Positions 44,569 through 55,976 of a DNA stretch of 64,000 nucleotides are shown piece by piece. The stretch covers positions 1,798,001 to 1,862,000 of the forward strand of contig NZ_CP107009.1 of NCBI RefSeq assembly GCF_025725665.1. The letters run 5' to 3'. Below the pieces are notes generated by a model. That model was given only the letters and a program-made list of their open reading frames with translations, had not been told where the DNA came from and did no database searches. How positions within the stretch are numbered: the stretch's first letter is position 1; the number at the start of each line of letters is the position of its first letter. The stretch comes from Halomonas sp. LR3S48. Lineage in GTDB: Bacteria > Pseudomonadota > Gammaproteobacteria > Pseudomonadales > Halomonadaceae. The translations under genes and the position numbers were made by a program.

Positions 44569-45645
44569 TCAGCCCTGGCGTCGCTCGGCCAGCACCGGGG
44601 CGAGCTTCTGCGCCATCTTGTTCATCGTCTCTTCGGTGGTCGGCCAGTCGATACAGGCATCGGTGACCGAGACGCCGTACTGCATCTGGCTATGGTCCTC
44701 CAAGATCTTCTGGCTGCCCCAGCCGAGATTGGACTCGACCATCAGGCCCATGATGGAGTGGTTGCCTTCGAGGATCTGGTTGGTGACGTTGTCCATCACC
44801 AACGGCTGCAGCGCCGGGTCCTTGTTGGAGTTGGCGTGAGAGCAGTCGATCATGATGTTGGGCTTGATGCCGGCCTTCTTGAGCTCCTGCTCGGCCAGTG
44901 CCACGCTGACGCTGTCGTAGTTGGGCTTGCCGTTGCCGCCGCGCAACACCACGTGGGCGTAGGCATTGCCGCGGGTGCGGATGATCGCCACCTGGCCGCT
45001 CTGGTTGATGCCGAGGAAGTTGTGCGGGTGCGATACCGATTGGAGGGCATTGATTGCCACGTCGAGGCTGCCGTCGGTGCCGTTCTTGAAGCCGACGGGG
45101 CTGGAGAGGCCGGACGACATCTCACGATGAGTCTGGGATTCGGTGGTGCGTGCGCCGATCGCCGACCAGCTGATGCAATCCTGCAGGTACTGAGGCGAGA
45201 TCGGGTCCAGCGCCTCGGTGGCCAGTGGCAGGCCGAGTTCGGAAAGTTCCACCAGCAGCTTGCGCGCAATATGCAGGCCTTCCTCGATCTCGAAGGAGCC
45301 GTTGAGGTGCGGGTCGTTGATCAGACCCTTCCAGCCCACCGTGGTGCGCGGCTTCTCGAAATAGACGCGCATAACGACATAAAGGCTGTCCTTCACTTCA
45401 TCGGCCAGGCGGCGCAGACGGCGCGCATAGTCCATGGCGGCATCGACGTCATGGATCGAGCAGGGGCCGATCACCACCAGCAGCCGCGGGTCGCTGCCGT
45501 CGAGTATGTTCTGTATGGTCCGGCGTCCTTCGATCACCGTTCTCTCGGCGGCTTCGCCGAGGGGGATCTCATTCTTGAGGGCTTCGGGGGTGATCAGTAC
45601 GTCCTGTGACAGGACGTTGAGGTTGCTGACCTGCTGATCTGACAT
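44569..45645 (-). CDS. aroG: 3-deoxy-7-phosphoheptulonate (DAHP) synthase, type I
   Basis: The 358-aa enzyme starts MSDQQVSNLNVLSQDVLITP; the earlier ATG at 45678 lacks a ribosome site. LLVVIGPCSIHDVDAAMDYA, MRVYFEKPRTTVGWKGLIND and IGARTTESQTHREMSSGLSS are hallmarks of the AroFGH group. DCSHANSNKDP and MVESNLGWGSQ supply later metal and substrate residues. It condenses PEP and erythrose-4-phosphate, the first shikimate step. Which amino acid inhibits it cannot be told from the sequence, so aroG is a family symbol here. Confidence 0.9.
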   Translation of the reverse strand: MSDQQVSNLNVLSQDVLITPEALKNEIPLGEAAERTVIEGRRTIQNILDGSDPRLLVVIGPCSIHDVDAAMDYARRLRRLADEVKDSLYVVMRVYFEKPRTTVGWKGLINDPHLNGSFEIEEGLHIARKLLVELSELGLPLATEALDPISPQYLQDCISWSAIGARTTESQTHREMSSGLSSPVGFKNGTDGSLDVAINALQSVSHPHNFLGINQSGQVAIIRTRGNAYAHVVLRGGNGKPNYDSVSVALAEQELKKAGIKPNIMIDCSHANSNKDPALQPLVMDNVTNQILEGNHSIMGLMVESNLGWGSQKILEDHSQMQYGVSVTDACIDWPTTEETMNKMAQKLAPVLAERRQG

Positions 45646-45689
45646 GTTGCTACCTGTGTCGTGGTGCGTTGATGGCAAGAGGATGAACT

Positions 45690-45720
45690 ACTATACACCC
45701 GCCGAGGAAGAAATCTGCAA
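45690..45720 (-). promoter_or_regulatory. Candidate sigma-70 promoter of the DAHP synthase gene
   Basis: On the minus strand TTGCAG and TATAGT are separated by 19 nt, with a TG before the -10. It lies 45-75 bp upstream of the start codon. Confidence 0.35.
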
Positions 45721-45727
45721 TCGCAAC

Positions 45728-45755
45728 GGAACCGGGCGACGCCGGGGTTGTCACA
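45728..45755 (+). promoter_or_regulatory. Candidate sigma-E promoter for rpoE
   Basis: GGAACCG, 16 nt and TCACA fit the sigma-E pattern GGAACTT-N16-TCnnA in part. It lies about 190 bp before rpoE, where an autoregulated promoter is usual in this family. Confidence 0.35.
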
Positions 45756-45942
45756 GCGCGGGCGGCATGGCGGCCGCTTGATGCGCGGCCAAGAAACAGG
45801 AACACTTGTCGAAACGGACGATGACGTCCAGGGACTTACAGCGGCCAACGGGCTCCAGGTTGATACCATGCATGCAGACTACCTAACGACGCATTCGACG
45901 CTCATCCCGCTTCAGGGTACCTCCCTGCCGGGGAGAGCGTGA

Positions 45943-46548
45943 ATGGGTAACCGGGAAACCGATCAACAGCTCGTGGAGCGTGCACAGAAGGGCGATACGC
46001 GAGCCTTCGATTTGCTGGTCAAGAAATACCAGCACAAGATCATCGGGCTGATTGGACGCTATATACAGGATCACGCCGAGGTGCAGGACGTGGCTCAGGA
46101 GGCCTTCATCAAGGCCTATCGAGCGCTGGGCAAATTTCGTGCCGAGAGCGCCTTTTATACCTGGATGTATCGCATTGCCATCAACACGGCGAAGAACCAC
46201 CTGGTGTCCAGGGGGCGGCGGCCACCCGGCAGCGATCTCGATATTGCCGATGCCGAGATTCTCGATCACAGCGGACGTTTGTCCGACATCGAGACCCCCG
46301 AGTCGTCGCTGGCTCGGGACCAGCTCGAGGCGGCGGTATTCGAAGCGATCGAGAACCTGCCCGACGACTTGCGCACGGCGATAACCCTGCGCGAACTCGA
46401 CGGGCTTTCCTATGAGGACATCGCCAATATCATGCAGTGTCCGGTGGGCACGGTTCGTTCGCGAATCTTCCGTGCCCGCGAGGCGGTGGACCAACATATC
46501 CAGCCGCTGGTAACAACATCGCGAACGCGTGAGTCGATGACAGAGTGA
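45943..46548 (+). CDS. rpoE: Extracytoplasmic-stress sigma factor RpoE/AlgU
   Basis: The 201-aa sigma factor begins MGNRETDQQLVERAQKGD. Region 2 is DHAEVQDVAQEAFIKAYRAL and YTWMYRIAINTAKNHL; region 4 is LDGLSYEDIANIMQ and GTVRSRIFRAREAVDQ. It closely resembles AlgU/RpoE, which controls envelope stress and, in pseudomonads, exopolysaccharide. The anti-sigma genes rseA and rseB and the mucD protease gene follow. The gap to rseA (178 bp) holds no recognisable element. Confidence 0.94.
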   Translation: MGNRETDQQLVERAQKGDTRAFDLLVKKYQHKIIGLIGRYIQDHAEVQDVAQEAFIKAYRALGKFRAESAFYTWMYRIAINTAKNHLVSRGRRPPGSDLDIADAEILDHSGRLSDIETPESSLARDQLEAAVFEAIENLPDDLRTAITLRELDGLSYEDIANIMQCPVGTVRSRIFRAREAVDQHIQPLVTTSRTRESMTE

Positions 46549-46726
46549 AGTTTTTCGACAATGTTTTCGCTTCGACGCTGAACTGTCTTGCGTCGATGAC
46601 GTCTGAACCATTGACCGCTGTATGACAGCGACAACATGGGCTGTCGGCATTTCGGTTGGGTGCGTCTGGAATGCCGGAATCATTGATAGCGAGGCAGGGT
46701 GCCTTGTCGATGTGGGGGTATGAGGA

Positions 46727-47434
46727 ATGAGTCAGAATGCACGGGAATCGCTTTCTGCCCTGATGGACAGCGAAGGTGATGATCTCGAGCTGCGCCGGGT
46801 GTTGAAGTCCCTCGAGGACGAGCCGGATGCGGCAGAGGCGTGGCGGCGCTATCACTTGATGCGCAGCCTGCTGCGGCGGGATCATGACATCGATGTCAGC
46901 ACGGACCTCTCGGCCGGGATCATGGCCAGGCTGGAAGCCGAACCGGCGCCGGTCATGGAAGAGGCGCCTGCCGCACCGCGCCGTGCCTACCCTTTCGCCC
47001 GCAGTGCGGGCATCGCTGCCGCCGTCTCCCTGATGGTGATCACCGGGGTACAGTTCTATCAAGGCAACGGTTTCACCAGCACCGGCGGCGATGCCCAGCT
47101 GGCCGATGGTGATGCGCGCTCATCCTCCACTCCATCGCAGCCCGGTCTCGCGGCTCAGGCTGGTAGTGGCGGACAGGCGACCCCCGTTGGCATGCCGCTC
47201 TTCTCCCCGGCTGCCTCGAATGGCCAATCCGGCGTGATGCCGGTGGGGGCGAGCTTCGATTCTCCCTTGTTCATGACGCCCAACCCCCGCCAGTCTCAGC
47301 GTTCCGACCAGGAGCAGGCGCGGCTGCTGCAATCCTATCTCGATCGTCATGCCGAAGGCGCGACCTATCGCAGTGGCGATGTATGGATGCCTTTGCTGCG
47401 TGGATCGGGTAACGAGAGTCTGGGGCAGCGCTAA
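46727..47434 (+). CDS. rseA: Sigma-E anti-sigma factor RseA/MucA
   Basis: The 235-aa protein begins MSQNARESLSALMDSEGDDL, the RseA/MucA N-terminal sigma-binding domain, with LRRVLKSLEDEPDAAEAWRR. One membrane helix lies near 90-105 (SAGIAAAVSLMVITGVQFY), followed by a periplasmic Gln/Ser-rich domain. It holds RpoE at the membrane until cleaved under envelope stress. The stop overlaps the rseB start. Confidence 0.9.
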   Translation: MSQNARESLSALMDSEGDDLELRRVLKSLEDEPDAAEAWRRYHLMRSLLRRDHDIDVSTDLSAGIMARLEAEPAPVMEEAPAAPRRAYPFARSAGIAAAVSLMVITGVQFYQGNGFTSTGGDAQLADGDARSSSTPSQPGLAAQAGSGGQATPVGMPLFSPAASNGQSGVMPVGASFDSPLFMTPNPRQSQRSDQEQARLLQSYLDRHAEGATYRSGDVWMPLLRGSGNESLGQR

Positions 47435-48423
47435 TGGCAGGCAGGCGTATCGCAAGGCGCCTGGCTCTACTCAGCAGCGCTGCGCTTCTGGCCCAGCTGT
47501 CGCCTGCCGTTGCCGAATCCACGCCAGGACAGTCCGCTACCGAGCAATTCGACTGTCGCCAATTGGTCGATTGGGAACAGCCCGAATCGCCGTTGGAGTG
47601 GTTCGAGCGCAGCCTATGGGCCAGCCATTGTCTCGTATTCCAGGCGCGTGCGGTGCGCATCGGCATCGATGGGGTGCGCACGCTGGCGCTGTCGCGTGAC
47701 ATTCAGGACGGTATCGAACGTGAAGTGGCCCGCTTTCTCGACGGGCCGCCGGTCTTCTTCGAGCGCCGTGGGCGTATCGGTCGCATGAACTGGTCCAGCG
47801 ACGACGAGAATGTATCTGCCTCGCCAGCGGGTATCGCACGCCATATCGACCAGTATTACCGCCTCTCCCTGGGCAACGATGAGCGTATTGCCAACCGCAG
47901 CGCGGTGCGACTCGATATCGAGCCGCTCGATGGAATGCGCTTCGGCCAGCGCCTGTGGCTCGACGCCGAGACGGCCTTGCCGCTGAAGCGCGAGCTGATC
48001 GACGACCGTGGCCGCGTCGTGGAGACGTTCCAGTTGACCGAACTGCAGCCACCGCGGCTGCATGAAGGCGGCGTGGTGATGGATACCTACCGTGAACCTC
48101 GACAGCAGCCGTGGTATCCCGCCTGGCTACCCGAAGGTTTCGTCGACCAGCCTGTTGACGGCAATGCGGAACGGCAGGATCGGGCGGTGGGACATCGCAT
48201 CTACAGCGATGGACTCTCTACGCTCAGCCTGTTCGTCGAACCCATCGAGGAAGGGCACGAGCGCCTCATCCCCGGGTTGCATCGGCTGGGTATCTCGCTT
48301 GCCGTGGTGCGTCACGTGATGGCGGACGAACGCCCCCTGCAGGTCGTCGTCATGGGCGAGTTGCCCCCTCGGGTGCTCGTGCAGGTGGCGGAGAATCTGG
48401 CCTGGCGCGAGACGCCGGAGTGA
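47434..48423 (+). CDS. rseB: Sigma-E regulatory protein RseB/MucB
   Basis: The 329-aa periplasmic protein has a signal peptide (RRLALLSSAALLAQLSPAVA). RseB-type segments include PLEWFERSLWASHCLVFQ, LDIEPLDGMRFGQRLWLDAE and DTYREPRQQPWYPAWLPEGF. It binds RseA and shields it from proteolysis, sensing mislocalised lipid or lipopolysaccharide. The ATG overlaps the rseA stop by one base (TAATG). Confidence 0.9.
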   Translation: MAGRRIARRLALLSSAALLAQLSPAVAESTPGQSATEQFDCRQLVDWEQPESPLEWFERSLWASHCLVFQARAVRIGIDGVRTLALSRDIQDGIEREVARFLDGPPVFFERRGRIGRMNWSSDDENVSASPAGIARHIDQYYRLSLGNDERIANRSAVRLDIEPLDGMRFGQRLWLDAETALPLKRELIDDRGRVVETFQLTELQPPRLHEGGVVMDTYREPRQQPWYPAWLPEGFVDQPVDGNAERQDRAVGHRIYSDGLSTLSLFVEPIEEGHERLIPGLHRLGISLAVVRHVMADERPLQVVVMGELPPRVLVQVAENLAWRETPE

Positions 48424-48508
48424 TCGCTCGGTTACGCGCAACTCGCCCTGACCTCTTTGAATGAACGAGTCATCTTGAAAAACGATGCATGGTTCCCTAG
48501 GTACCAGG

Positions 48509-48536
48509 TACCGCTTGAGAAAGTTACCGCTTGAGA
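48509..48536 (+). repeat. 12-bp direct repeat upstream of mucD
   Basis: TACCGCTTGAGA occurs at 48509-48520 and 48525-48536, a 16-nt period, 28 bp before the mucD ATG. It could be a tandem regulator site or a small duplication. Confidence 0.7.
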
Positions 48537-48564
48537 CGAAGTAAAAGCTGATGCAGGAGCTCTT

Positions 48565-49989
48565 ATGATGCCATTGATGCGACAGTTCTCTCTCTGGGCG
48601 CTGCTGTTGGCCGTGCTGCTGTCGTGGCAGTCTGCCTTCGCCCGTGACCTGCCCGATTTCACCGAGCTGGTCGAGCAGGCCGCTCCGGGAGTGGTCAACA
48701 TTTCCACCACTCGGGTCATACCGGGTCGTTCGCAAGCTTTCGAAGGTTTTGGTGGCCAGGAGATTCCCGATATCTTCCGGCACTTCTTCGGCGACCGCTT
48801 CCCGGTGCCCCCGGGACCGGGTGGCCCCGGTCGAGGCGAGGAGCGGCAGTCGCTGGGGTCCGGGTTCGTCATCAGCGAGGACGGCTATATCCTGACCAAT
48901 GCCCATGTGGTCGAGGGGGCCGACGAGATCCTCGTGCGCCTCAATGACCGCCGTGAACTGCAGGCCGAGCTGATCGGGGCGGACACCCAGACCGACGTGG
49001 CGCTGCTCAAGGTGGATGCCTCGAACCTGCCGACGCTGAACATGGGGGATTCCGATCAGCTTCGCGTGGGTGAGTGGGTGGCCGCCATCGGTTCCCCCTT
49101 CGGCTTCGACCACTCGGTGACCGCCGGCATCGTCAGTGCGATCAACCGTACGCTGCCGCGCGACGCCTACGTGCCTTTCATTCAAACCGACGTGGCGATC
49201 AACCCGGGCAACTCGGGTGGGCCGTTGTTCAACCTCGACGGTGAAGTGGTAGGGATCAACTCACAGATCTTCACCCGCAGCGGTGGTTTCATGGGGCTGT
49301 CTTTCGCCATTCCCATCAATGTGGCCATGGACGTGGCCAGCCAACTGCGTGACGATGGTCGCGTGCGCCGTGGCTGGCTCGGGGTGATGATTCAGCCGGT
49401 GTCGCGCGACTTGGCCGAGTCGTTCGGCATGGACAGCCCCAGCGGCGCCCTGATCGCCGACCTGGACCCCGAGGGACCGGCGGCAAAGGCAGGCCTGCAA
49501 GCGGGCGACATCGTGCTCGAGGTCGATGGCGAGGAGGTGGAGCGTTCGCGCAACCTGCCGCGGCTCATCGGCCGGGTGACTCCAGGCGACGATGCCGAGC
49601 TGACCATCATGCGCGACGGTGAGCGCCAGAATCTGGCGGTGACGATTGGCGACTGGCCCGACAGCGAAGAACCGGCACAGGCTCGCGCTGGTGGATCGGA
49701 CGCCCAGGCGCGCCTGGGAATCGCCGTGGCCGAGCTCGATGAAACCGAGCGTCAACGACTCGGTATCGACAGTGGCGTGCTGGTGCGAGACGTGGCTCCC
49801 AGTGGAGCGGCCGCCGAAGCCGGCATCCTGCCGGGCGATGTGATCGTCAGCCTCGATCACCATGCCGTGGAGAACGGCGAACAGTTGCGTGAGCTGATCG
49901 ACTCGCTGCCCACCGATCGTGCCGTGCCCGTGCGCTTGTATCGCGAGGGACGTTCCCTGTTCGTGGCGTTGCGTCTGGGACGCGGCTGA
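48565..49989 (+). CDS. mucD: Periplasmic serine endoprotease MucD/DegP (Do family)
   Basis: The 474-aa protease has a signal peptide ending near WQSAFARD. Its trypsin-like domain carries the triad in LTNAHVVEGADE, TDVALLKVDASN and NPGNSGGPLFN. Two PDZ domains follow at about 255-350 and 375-465 (GWLGVMIQPV, VAPSGAAAEAGILPGDVI). It removes misfolded envelope proteins. AGGAG precedes the ATG. It follows rseB by 141 nt as in the Pseudomonas algU-muc locus, and ends at a clear terminator. Confidence 0.93.
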   Translation: MMPLMRQFSLWALLLAVLLSWQSAFARDLPDFTELVEQAAPGVVNISTTRVIPGRSQAFEGFGGQEIPDIFRHFFGDRFPVPPGPGGPGRGEERQSLGSGFVISEDGYILTNAHVVEGADEILVRLNDRRELQAELIGADTQTDVALLKVDASNLPTLNMGDSDQLRVGEWVAAIGSPFGFDHSVTAGIVSAINRTLPRDAYVPFIQTDVAINPGNSGGPLFNLDGEVVGINSQIFTRSGGFMGLSFAIPINVAMDVASQLRDDGRVRRGWLGVMIQPVSRDLAESFGMDSPSGALIADLDPEGPAAKAGLQAGDIVLEVDGEEVERSRNLPRLIGRVTPGDDAELTIMRDGERQNLAVTIGDWPDSEEPAQARAGGSDAQARLGIAVAELDETERQRLGIDSGVLVRDVAPSGAAAEAGILPGDVIVSLDHHAVENGEQLRELIDSLPTDRAVPVRLYREGRSLFVALRLGRG

Positions 49990-50019
49990 GTCGCGACCTG
50001 GCCCCGGCTGAACGACGGG

Positions 50020-50053
50020 ACACCTCCCGCCCATGGCGGGAGGTGTTCGTGTT
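50020..50053 (+). terminator. Rho-independent terminator after mucD
   Basis: ACACCTCCCGCC pairs with GGCGGGAGGTGT across a CAT loop, followed by TCGTGTTT. Confidence 0.8.
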
Positions 50054-50189
50054 TCTGCGGCCTCATGCGGCTGTGCTGTCCAACCCATGGTCATGCCGGT
50101 ACAATACCGGCCATTGAATTCTCATGACGTTAGCGGGCGCCGATGACTCTGCTGCTGCCGCGCTCGTGTCGAACACCGGATTGGGCTAG

Positions 50190-52007
<1,818 letters not shown>

Positions 52008-52023
52008 GACCGGCGATACTATT

Positions 52024-52827
52024 ATGGATTTCTCTCTTCTGTTGGTGGTGGCTGTCGCCATCACTGGACTGATCTGGCTGCTCGATATCGTCTGGTGGCG
52101 CTCCGTTCGCCGTCGGAAGCTGGCCACCGTGGAGGTGGGTACCACGGAGGGGCTCGACGAGACCGCCCGCGAGCGGGCGATGAAGGAGCCCTGGCCGGTG
52201 GACTATGCGCGCTCCTTCTTCCCGGTGCTGCTGGTGGTGTTGCTGCTGCGCAGTTTCCTGGTTGAGCCGTTCCAGATACCTTCCGGTTCCATGCGCCCGA
52301 CCCTTGAGGTGGGCGACTTCATCCTAGTCAACAAGTATGCCTATGGTCTGCGTCTGCCGGTGACCCATACCCGCATCGTCGAGTTCGGTGAGCCCCAGCG
52401 GGGCGACGTCATGGTGTTTCGCTTTCCCAGTGAACCCTCGGTGAACTTCATCAAGCGGGTGGTGGGGCTGCCGGGCGACACCGTGCGCTACGAGGACAAG
52501 CAGCTCTATGTCAATGGCGAGCTGGTGCCCAAGCAACTGCTGGATGAAGCGCCTGCTGCCGCGCCAGGCGAGTGGCTGCTCGAGGAGCAACTGGGCGAGG
52601 TCAGCCATCGTATCTACAATAACCCACGTGACTCGGGTCCCCGGGTGCGCGAGATCGTCGTGCCCGAAGGGCACTATTTCACCATGGGTGACAACCGCGA
52701 CCACTCCAACGACAGCCGCTACTGGGGCTTCGTGCCTGAAGAGAACGTCGTCGGCCGGGCGTTTGCCGTGTGGATGCACTGGGACGGCGGCTTGCCCAGC
52801 TTCACCCAGGTTCGCCGCATCCATTGA
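52024..52827 (+). CDS. lepB: Signal peptidase I
   Basis: The 267-aa inner-membrane peptidase has two N-terminal helices. The catalytic serine is in QIPSGSMRPTLEVGDF and the general-base lysine in VNFIKRVVGLPGD. Box E is GDNRDHSNDSRYWGFV. It cleaves signal peptides of exported proteins. It starts 16 nt after lepA. Confidence 0.95.
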   Translation: MDFSLLLVVAVAITGLIWLLDIVWWRSVRRRKLATVEVGTTEGLDETARERAMKEPWPVDYARSFFPVLLVVLLLRSFLVEPFQIPSGSMRPTLEVGDFILVNKYAYGLRLPVTHTRIVEFGEPQRGDVMVFRFPSEPSVNFIKRVVGLPGDTVRYEDKQLYVNGELVPKQLLDEAPAAAPGEWLLEEQLGEVSHRIYNNPRDSGPRVREIVVPEGHYFTMGDNRDHSNDSRYWGFVPEENVVGRAFAVWMHWDGGLPSFTQVRRIH

Positions 52828-52851
52828 TGGACCAGAAATAACAGGAATTTC

Positions 52852-53544
52852 GTGACCAAATCCCTTACCGTCTTCAGCCGCCGTATCGGCCACAGTTTCC
52901 GCGACGACGCGTTGCTGGAACTGGCCATGACCCACCGCAGCTTCGGGGGCCAGAACAACGAACGGCTGGAGTTCCTCGGTGACTCCATCGTCAACTTCGT
53001 TATCGCCGAGGCTCTGTACGAGCGTTTCCCGCAGGCCCGTGAAGGGCAGCTTTCGCGCTTGCGCGCGCGCCTGGTGCGTGGCCAGACTTTGGCCGAGCTG
53101 GCCCGGGAAATGTCCTTCGGCGAGTGCCTGCGCCTGGGTTCCGGTGAGATGAAGAGCGGCGGGCACCGGCGTGATTCGATCCTGGCCGACGCAGTCGAGG
53201 CCGTGCTCGGAGCGATCTATCTCGACGCCGGCATGGACGTGGCCCGGACTCGGGTGCTGGCCTGGTACGCCGAGCGCCTGGAAGCGATCGACCTGCAGGA
53301 CACCCAGAAGGACCCCAAGACCCGCTTGCAGGAATTCCTGCAGTCGCGCCAGTCGCCGCTGCCGCGCTATGAGGTGGTCACGGTGGAGGGCGAGGCCCAC
53401 GACCAGACTTTTACCGTGGAGTGTCACATCGAGCTGCTGGATTCGCACACTCTGGGCACCGGGTCCAGCCGTCGCCATGCCGAGCAACAGGCCGCCGAGC
53501 TTGCGCTGCTCCAGCTCGAGAATCGCAAGGGGCAGAAATCATGA
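52852..53544 (+). CDS. rnc: Ribonuclease III
   Basis: The 230-aa enzyme starts at a GTG ([16 protein letters not shown]) with CAGGAA before it. The catalytic motif is [14 protein letters not shown], with [13 protein letters not shown] as second metal site. The C-terminal dsRNA-binding domain includes [16 protein letters not shown] and [16 protein letters not shown]. It processes rRNA and regulatory RNAs. The stop overlaps the era start (ATGA). Confidence 0.95.
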   Translation: MTKSLTVFSRRIGHSFRDDALLELAMTHRSFGGQNNERLEFLGDSIVNFVIAEALYERFPQAREGQLSRLRARLVRGQTLAELAREMSFGECLRLGSGEMKSGGHRRDSILADAVEAVLGAIYLDAGMDVARTRVLAWYAERLEAIDLQDTQKDPKTRLQEFLQSRQSPLPRYEVVTVEGEAHDQTFTVECHIELLDSHTLGTGSSRRHAEQQAAELALLQLENRKGQKS

Positions 53545-54440
53545 GCGAGACATGTGGCTTCGTGGCCATCGTTGGTCGCCCCAACGTCGGCAAGTCGACA
53601 CTGATGAACCGTATTCTCGGCCAGAAGATCTCGATCACCTCGCGCCGTCCCCAGACGACCCGGCACCAGGTGATGGGCATCAAGACCGAAGGCGAGGCAC
53701 AGTTCATCTACGTCGACACGCCGGGCATCCATATCCTGGGTCGCGATCGCAACAAGGCGATCAACCGTTTCATGAACCAGGCGGCCACCCAGGCCCTGCG
53801 CGACGTGGATTGCGTGGTCTTCATCATCGACCGCACCCGCTGGACCGAAGAGGACCAGGTCGTGCTCACGCGTCTCGAGCACGTCGAGGCACCGGTGATC
53901 CTGGCCGTGAACAAGGTCGACCGGCTCGAGGACAAGAGCACGCTGCTGCCGTGGCTTGCCGAGGCCGGAGCGCGACGTGAATTCGCCGCTATCATCCCCC
54001 TTTCCGCCAAGCACGGTACCAACGTGCCAGAGCTGGAGGCGGAGGTGGCCAAGCACCTGCCGGAAGGCATCCACCACTACCCCGACGATCAGGTCACCGA
54101 TCGCAGCCAGCGCTTCCTTGCCGCCGAACTGGTACGCGAGAAGATCATGCGCCAGCTCGGTGACGAGCTGCCCTACCAGGTGACGGTGGAGATCGAGGAG
54201 TTCCGCGACGAGGGCAGGGTGGTTCACATCAGCGCCCTGATCCTGGTGGAGCGTGACGGCCAGAAGAAGATCCTTATCGGCGACAAGGGCGAGCGGATCA
54301 AGAGTATCGGCCGTGAGGCTCGGCTCGACATGGAGCGTGCCCTGGATGCCAAGGTAATGCTCAATCTATGGGTCAAGGTGAAGCGCGGCTGGTCGGATGA
54401 TGAGAGGGCGCTCAAGAGCCTTGGTTACGATCTAGATTGA
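53541..54440 (+). CDS. era: GTPase Era
   Basis: The 299-aa GTPase starts [21 protein letters not shown]2 to G4 motifs are [16 protein letters not shown] and NKVD. The C-terminal KH domain ([20 protein letters not shown]) binds the 3' end of 16S rRNA. The start at 53541 overlaps the rnc stop; longer upstream frames lie within rnc. Era supports 30S maturation. Confidence 0.96.
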   Translation: MSETCGFVAIVGRPNVGKSTLMNRILGQKISITSRRPQTTRHQVMGIKTEGEAQFIYVDTPGIHILGRDRNKAINRFMNQAATQALRDVDCVVFIIDRTRWTEEDQVVLTRLEHVEAPVILAVNKVDRLEDKSTLLPWLAEAGARREFAAIIPLSAKHGTNVPELEAEVAKHLPEGIHHYPDDQVTDRSQRFLAAELVREKIMRQLGDELPYQVTVEIEEFRDEGRVVHISALILVERDGQKKILIGDKGERIKSIGREARLDMERALDAKVMLNLWVKVKRGWSDDERALKSLGYDLD

Positions 54441-54441
54441 C

Positions 54442-55143
54442 ATGCAGCCGCAGCCGGCCTTTCTCCTTCACAAGCGCCCCTACCGTGAGACCAGTGCGCT
54501 GGTCGAGCTGCTGACCCTCGAACATGGCCGCGTGCGTGCGGTGGCCCAGGGCGTACAGCGCCCCGGGTCGCGTTCGCGCGGGCGTCTGCAGCCCTTCGCC
54601 CCGCTGCACGTGACCTGGGTGGGAGAGGGTGAGCTCAAGCGCCTGCGCCTGATGGAGAGCCGTGGTGCTGCGGCGTTGCTGGCCGGTGAGGGCCTGCTAT
54701 GCGGCCTTTATGCCAACGAACTGCTGACACGAACCCTGCCGGTGGAGCTGCCGGCGGCGGAGGTGTTCGCATTCTATACGGCGCTGCTCGAGGCGCTGCC
54801 GCGGCCCGATGGCCGTGCCGTGGCGCTGCGCCGCCTGGAGTTCTCCCTGCTCGATACGCTGGATGCCGCGCCGCGCTACACCACGCCGGAGGGTGGTGAG
54901 CTCGACCCTCAGTGCCGCTACCGCTTCGATACCGCCACGCGGGCCTTCGTGCCCGGCGAGCCCGGTCTCGATGGACGTACCCTGCGTCTGCTGGCCGGTG
55001 GCGACTGGGCGGCTCCCGGCCTGGCCGGTCCGGCCAAGGCGGTCGTGCGCGCGGCGCTTGCTCCCTTGCTCGGCACGCGGCCGCTGCGTTCACGCGAGCT
55101 GATGCGTCAGCTTGCCGAACGGCGTCGTTCCCCTTCAAACTGA
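54442..55143 (+). CDS. recO: DNA repair protein RecO
   Basis: The 233-aa protein has an N-terminal OB fold ([34 protein letters not shown]) and a helical C-terminal part with [16 protein letters not shown]. RecO loads RecA on SSB-coated DNA with RecR. It begins one base after the era stop. The zinc-binding cysteines of some RecO proteins are not evident here. Confidence 0.92.
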   Translation: MQPQPAFLLHKRPYRETSALVELLTLEHGRVRAVAQGVQRPGSRSRGRLQPFAPLHVTWVGEGELKRLRLMESRGAAALLAGEGLLCGLYANELLTRTLPVELPAAEVFAFYTALLEALPRPDGRAVALRRLEFSLLDTLDAAPRYTTPEGGELDPQCRYRFDTATRAFVPGEPGLDGRTLRLLAGGDWAAPGLAGPAKAVVRAALAPLLGTRPLRSRELMRQLAERRRSPSN

Positions 55144-55178
55144 TCGCGTTATCCCCCGACCTGCAGCTGGAGATCCTC

Positions 55179-55976
55179 ATGCACCCCCCGCGCATTCTGC
55201 TTGGCGTCAACATCGATCACATTGCCACGCTGCGTCAGGCTCGTGGCACACGCTATCCCGATCCGGTCCAGGCGGCGCTGCTGGCAGAGGAGGCCGGTGC
55301 CGATGGCATCACGGTTCACTTGCGCGAAGACCGGCGGCATATCCAGGAGCGCGACGTGAGAATTCTCGCCGAGGTGCTCAACACGCGCATGAACCTGGAG
55401 ATGGCGGTCACCGAGGAGATGCTGATGCTGGCCGAGGAGATCCGCCCAGCGCACGTCTGTCTGGTGCCGGAGAAGCGCGAGGAGCTGACCACCGAGGGTG
55501 GACTGGACGTGATTGGCGGTTTCGATGCGATCGCTGCCGCCTGTCGCCGCCTGGCGGCGGTGGGCTGCGAGGTATCGCTGTTCATCGACCCTGAACCTGC
55601 CCAGATCGAGGCGGCCAAGCGCGCTGGGGTGCCGGTTATCGAGCTGCATACCGGAGCCTATGCCGAGTGCACGGGGCGGGCGGCCCGCGAGGAGCATGCC
55701 CGGTTGACGGCAGCGACTGAGATGGCGCTGGAGCTGGGACTCACGGTCAATGCCGGGCATGGCCTGCATTACCACAATGTCGAGGCGATTGCGGCGATTC
55801 CGGGGCTGCATGAACTCAATATCGGCCATGCCATCATCGCCCGCGCGCTGTTCGTCGGGCTCAAGGAGGCCGTGGCCGAGATGAAGCGGCTAATGATCGC
55901 CGGCCAGGAGGCGGGTTTCATCGCCTCGCTGGAAGAGCACGACCACGATCATCACGATGACCACGACCACGCATGA
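55179..55976 (+). CDS. pdxJ: Pyridoxine 5'-phosphate synthase PdxJ with His-rich tail
   Basis: The 265-aa TIM-barrel enzyme starts [20 protein letters not shown], with conserved [43 protein letters not shown] and [11 protein letters not shown]. It condenses 1-deoxyxylulose-5-phosphate and amino-acetone phosphate in vitamin B6 synthesis. The C-terminus carries an added [14 protein letters not shown], unusual for the family and possibly metal binding. The tail also encodes the overlap with acpS (ATGA). B6 supply is relevant to the PLP decarboxylase of the siderophore cluster only in a general way. Confidence 0.95.
   Translation: MHPPRILLGVNIDHIATLRQARGTRYPDPVQAALLAEEAGADGITVHLREDRRHIQERDVRILAEVLNTRMNLEMAVTEEMLMLAEEIRPAHVCLVPEKREELTTEGGLDVIGGFDAIAAACRRLAAVGCEVSLFIDPEPAQIEAAKRAGVPVIELHTGAYAECTGRAAREEHARLTAATEMALELGLTVNAGHGLHYHNVEAIAAIPGLHELNIGHAIIARALFVGLKEAVAEMKRLMIAGQEAGFIASLEEHDHDHHDDHDHA

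Noticed and set aside
50095-50109. CCGGTA-CAA-TACCGG palindrome over a TACAAT -10-like element before lepA
   Set aside because: No supporting -35 and the dyad is short; it could be chance in GC-rich sequence, so no operator was annotated.
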